From Mangifera indica (Eukaryota; Streptophyta; Magnoliopsida; Sapindales; Anacardiaceae), in assembly GCF_011075055.1 (NCBI RefSeq), contig NC_058152.1:6634001-6698000 (forward strand): a DNA stretch of 64,000 nucleotides, in the 5' to 3' direction. The translations under genes were made by a program, and so were the position numbers. Below the pieces are notes generated by a model, which was not told the DNA's origin, searched no databases, and saw nothing but the letters and a program-made list of their open reading frames with translations. Of this stretch, positions 60,300 through 64,000 are shown one piece after another. How positions within the stretch are numbered: position 1 is the stretch's first letter; each line of letters begins with the position of its first letter.

Positions 60300-61450
60300 T
60301 TTTCATCATTAGTTCTAAGCTAGATTTTGTTTATTTCGTGTAGGATGTAAGAGTTGCTATAATGACATGCTATTTTGAAATCCTGGTAGTGATAGTATAA
60401 AGTTTTGGCTAGTATTAGTCTGAAATGGTTGGTTGCTCCATAAGAAATTTAGGTGATTTCTTCATCCTAGATTATAGTTGTTCAAGTATGGATTCCCCTA
60501 TCCTCTTTGATTAAAATTAATCATATTTGCTTGTTCTTGGTTTTTTTCATTTGGGAATGCATTCAATGTACTACAATCCATGCTGGCATGTCCTCCTCCA
60601 CATATCTTACATCGAATTGAAATGTCAATTACCTTCATATCCAATCTTTCAAGTTTTTTCCTTAAAACATCAAGTTTTGCATTAACCATAGTTATTCTAT
60701 TGACTTCATGGATTCCTATTGATTTTCTTGGTGTTGTATCATCATTCCATAATAAGCTACTTGTTACCATTCGTTCGATCAATTATAATATGTTTTCTAT
60801 TATCAGTACCATAAATGATCCATTAGTTGCTGCACGAGAGCGATTTTGATGTGTCTAGGTACTTGGTTGTAAAACATATATATCAGCAACCAATTAAGAA
60901 GGCCATGATATGGGTAATGCCTCTGTAGATTATTGTATCTTTCCCAAGCCTCAAATAAAGTTTTGTTGTCCCTTGTAGTAAATGTGGTAATGTCATTTCT
61001 GATTTTTGTTGTTTTTCTGATTGGAAAGAACTTCGTTAAAAACGCTTGTGATAGGGCTTGCCAAGTCGTGAAAGATCTTAAACCCTAGACTCTAGCCAGA
61101 TAGTCATTTTATCTCTAAATGAAAAAGAAAATAGCCTCAGCTTTATTGTCTCATTTGAAACTCTGTTAAACCTAAAGTTATCACATATTTATACAAATTT
61201 TGCTAAATGTGCATATGTATCTTTAGAGTTGCTCTTCGAAAATGATTTTGTAGGATCTTATCTATGATGGATGGTTTGATCTCAAAATTATTAGCTTTGA
61301 CTGGTGGTCAAACAATGTTTGTGGTAGTAACTCTAGTGGATGGTATGACATAGTGTCGAAGTGTGCACGGTTGATGTGGTATTTCAACTACATTTAGAGT
61401 AAGTTGCTTTTGGGTCCTCCATCTTGACTTCTTGTCCTTGCTTGCTTTTT
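60300..61450 (-). pseudogene. Athila gag (element V)
   Basis: A 94-codon minus frame (60498-60782) carries a single zinc knuckle CKICGGGHASMDC after a helical stretch (AKLDVLRKKLERLDMKVID), as in Athila gag. The rest is in pieces up to the hAT-like insertion. Confidence 0.75.
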
Positions 61451-61457
61451 CTCAAAT

Positions 61458-62377
61458 TAGGGACATGCACGATCTGGTTTGTTGCGGTTTGATTGATTTT
61501 TCAAACCAAATTGAAAAAAATGGTTTGAAAATTTGTTAAACTAAACTAAATCAAACTGAAAAAATACGGTTTGGTTTGGTTTAGATTATGGTTTGAACTA
61601 TAATTATTAGTATTATACGATACAAATATATATTGTATCATACAATATGATAAGATATAGATGGAAAATGATACATATCACAAAATGTATCAAATTAATA
61701 GGATACAATAAATATCATACGATATAATACATATTACATATACGAAATGAACACTTTTTTAGAGAAAATGATAATGCATTAGGCGTGTATATGAAAATTT
61801 TTGAAATGTTAAAGGTGTTTGTGATATTTTTTAAAATGATGATTTCTTAATTATAATTTTTTATTAGTAATTTATTATTTTAATTTTTAAAAAGTGTATC
61901 ATACAATATGATACACGATATGGTAAATTAGGTTTTGATATACGATACAATACATGATTCGACTACTATAGTTTAAATCTCTTAAAATCATTTATATATA
62001 TATATATATATTATTTAATAAAATTAATTGAATTATAGTTTTCTAAAATATAATATACACATGTAAAATAAATGTAAAAAAAATATATATATATATATAT
62101 ACACACACAATATAAATGTATAGAAAATGACAAAATGAATATGAAAAAACAAGTTGTACACCAAATTGTTTATTGAAATATTTTGTCACACATATATATA
62201 ATATAAAAATGTGGTTTATGGTTTGGTTCAGTTTGAAAATTGTTCAAACTGTAACCCAAACTGAAAAAAATGATTTAAAAAATTTCAACCCAAACTGAAC
62301 CATTTTACAAACTAAACCATAATTTTTAAATGGTTCAATTCAATTTTACGGTTTGAATCAAATTATGCACACCCCTA
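61458..62377. mobile_element. hAT-like non-autonomous DNA element in element V
   Basis: 920 bp with a perfect 8-bp duplication TCTCAAAT (61450-61457 and 62378-62385). Inverted ends are TAGGGACATGCA and (complement) TAGGGGTGTGCA. Sub-terminal GGTTTGGTTT / AAACCAAACC blocks and (TA)n runs lie inside. No transposase is present. Confidence 0.85.
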
Positions 62378-62562
62378 TCTCAAATTGCGTATCATTCTTT
62401 TAATCTCAAGGTCAAAATCTTATCTTTTTGTCACCCTTTATTGGCTCATGCACTAAGCCAAACCTGCAAGAAAAGAGCAAGAATAATTAACTTGTAAAAA
62501 GGAAAATTCCTTAGTCTAGTAAGACTTCGAATCATATTAGTAATAATTTTAAGACCAATCTT

Positions 62563-63824
62563 TGGCAAGTGTATGAGTCATCAAGTAATATAATAGATAT
62601 CGACCCCATGGGGATTGAAAAACCAATTAATAATTTATTTCGAAGCTTGTATTAGCTAAAGAGACCGTAAATAAAAAATTGTAATATATGAATGTGACTA
62701 TTACTAAAACTATTCAAGCTAAATATGCAACTAAATCTATAAATGAAATATGATCAAAACACTACTACTAGGGTTCGTATAATAAAAGACTTTTAGAACT
62801 TCAGGTTTACTCCCACACAAATTTGTAGCCTGGATAAAACTATTAAAGTAATCATAATATGATGTCGGTTAGATATCTTATATTAACCTAATTCCCGTTG
62901 CGAGGTTAACTAAGCTTGTAGATATTAAATGAGTCCCTACTTTCGTGATCACTCGAATGATAATTACCTATTAAGTTTTATGACTCCAATTACTCTATAA
63001 GGAATTTACCTATCTTTAGTATTAGTTTTCTAGGTTCAATGAATGCATGCACTAACCCAACATCTTAATTACATGAGTTTACTAACATGTGCAAAGATGA
63101 GTTCTTATCTTTATCACAAACAAAGAATAATCATTCACTGAATCAAAATGTAACGATTTATAATAATACAAAATAATGTACTACAATTTGTAGGGACTAC
63201 CGGATTCTCCTCAATTCCTAGAATAAAAAAAAATTAGCCACTTATACCAAAAATAAACACACAATATATTGTACTCAAAGCAAAAAGATGAAAAGATTGT
63301 ATATGGATGTGTATTTGTGCTCAAGTATCTGGTTCTCGCTTTCTATTACTATCGTGCATTGAAGCTGGTACTTGTGATGGCTCACGGAATGTAGATAGTG
63401 AATTGCTAAAGGTTTTCATTATGAATTGTTAGAAGAGGAGGGGGAATGTCATGTATTTTGCTAATGAGTTAAACGACTTTATATATTCATTCTCCTCATC
63501 ACAATAAAAATATTGGATTATTTTCCTGATTCTCCTTGACGCTGAATCCACTCCTTCTTGATCCCTTAATGTTGATAGTTGCATAAATCTTTCTTATTCC
63601 TTCTTTGCATATCTACCTTTTATGAATTCTTTCATTTCTTCCTTCTTTTTTTGAAATTCTTCCTTGTTTTTTGCTTTTTGTTTTCTACAAACAAAAACAT
63701 TATAAGTAAATAAAATATCTAAGAATATTAATATTATTTGATGAAAATTTAAACTAATTTATTATTAAAATGCATATTTTTATGCCTTTGACACTATATA
63801 CAAATGTATATTTTGGACATAACA
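62563..63824 (-). repeat. Element V 5' LTR (right copy)
   Basis: About 1262 bp, direct copy of 38354-39662. The stretch 62386-62562 to its left is the element leader. Confidence 0.8.
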
Positions 63825-64000
63825 ACAATGTTCTCATACTGTTCCATATAGTTAGTCTCACTGAATTATTTATCAAATTCCAAATTATAACACCCTATGG
63901 GTAACAACTAAATACATCCAAATTATCTGTTAAAATAAAAAGGTGGTTCAAAACCACCTTCCTTTTATCTTTTCAATAAGCCCATATTGAAAAAAATAAA
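63825..64000. other. Right-edge sequence with a perfect hairpin
   Basis: Unassigned flank of element V. It contains a perfect 9-bp stem with a 3-base loop at 63940-63960 (AAGGTGGTT / AACCACCTT). TATAACACCC near 63887 resembles the start of a chromovirus LTR continuing to the right. Confidence 0.4.

Larger units (their letters stand above)
38354..63824 (-). mobile_element. Element V: Athila-type Ty3/gypsy retrotransposon with nested insertions
   Basis: LTR copies lie at 38354-39662 and 62563-63824. Minus-strand order from the right is gag (60300-61450), protease (59430-59730), RT and RNase H (57540-58985), integrase (57530 down to 56745, continued at 46578-46180). A polypurine tract (TTTGGGGGAATT on the minus strand, 39663-39674) abuts the left LTR. 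Motifs fit the Athila lineage: gag CKICGGGHASMDC, protease DLGAS, RT MKEVVRKEVIKLLD, integrase GFYWPTMFQGA. Nested in it are a SIRE-type LTR, an Angela-type LTR, element IV and a hAT-like element. I found no clear TSD; the right flank is ACAAT. Confidence 0.82.

Noticed and set aside
1..64000. CRISPR arrays, bacterial operons, rRNA or complete tRNA genes
   Set aside because: No regularly spaced repeats, no rRNA conserved blocks and no complete tRNA fold seen; the DNA is plant nuclear in character.

Overview
The window is plant nuclear DNA, most likely from a eudicot. It is AT-rich, the genes have many GT-AG introns, and most of the rest is LTR retrotransposon sequence of typical plant lineages (Ty1/copia with SIRE- and Angela-type LTRs; Ty3/gypsy chromovirus and Athila types). 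I could not identify the species. Family names rest on protein motifs read by eye; nothing was searched.

Two host genes lie head to tail on the + strand in the left half. The first is the 3' part of NDC1 (eight exons, 2044-18425), a plastid/mitochondrial type II NAD(P)H-quinone oxidoreductase. Its transit peptide and first FAD-binding exons are not in the window. The second is a complete fatty acid amide hydrolase (FAAH, 20 exons, 20054-31677). Its spliced reading frame is 603 codons and holds the whole Ser-Ser-Lys amidase triad. I reconstructed both gene models from splice sites and reading-frame phase.

NDC1 intron 2427-16074 is a nested retrotransposon stack. A copia element (I, 2510-15795) is interrupted by a gypsy chromovirus (II, 6348-14343, TSD GTATT). 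That element is itself interrupted, in the antisense direction, by a third LTR element (III, 6943-9683, TSD TATTC). Without element I the intron would be about 0.36 kb. Element II has kept a gag zinc-knuckle remnant and a chromodomain but no visible polymerase. In place of pol it carries a decayed pentatricopeptide-repeat (PPR) gene that looks like a mosaic of two PPR genes. This is the most unusual thing in the window. FAAH introns also carry a MITE-like element and a copia fragment.

From about 31.7 kb to the end I see no host gene. A solo gypsy-type LTR (about 32.7-36.0 kb) holds a SIRE-type solo LTR and a (TA)n tract. A hAT-like non-autonomous element (36479-37215) has a perfect 8-bp TSD. 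An Athila-type gypsy element (V, about 38354-63824, minus strand) fills the rest. Within V are a SIRE-type LTR, an Angela-type LTR, a complete but decayed chromovirus (IV, 46584-56739, TSD CTTTT; its left LTR holds a solo copia LTR with TSD TCCAT), and a second hAT-like element (61458-62377, TSD TCTCAAAT). All retrotransposon reading frames are broken by stops and frameshifts, so none looks autonomous.
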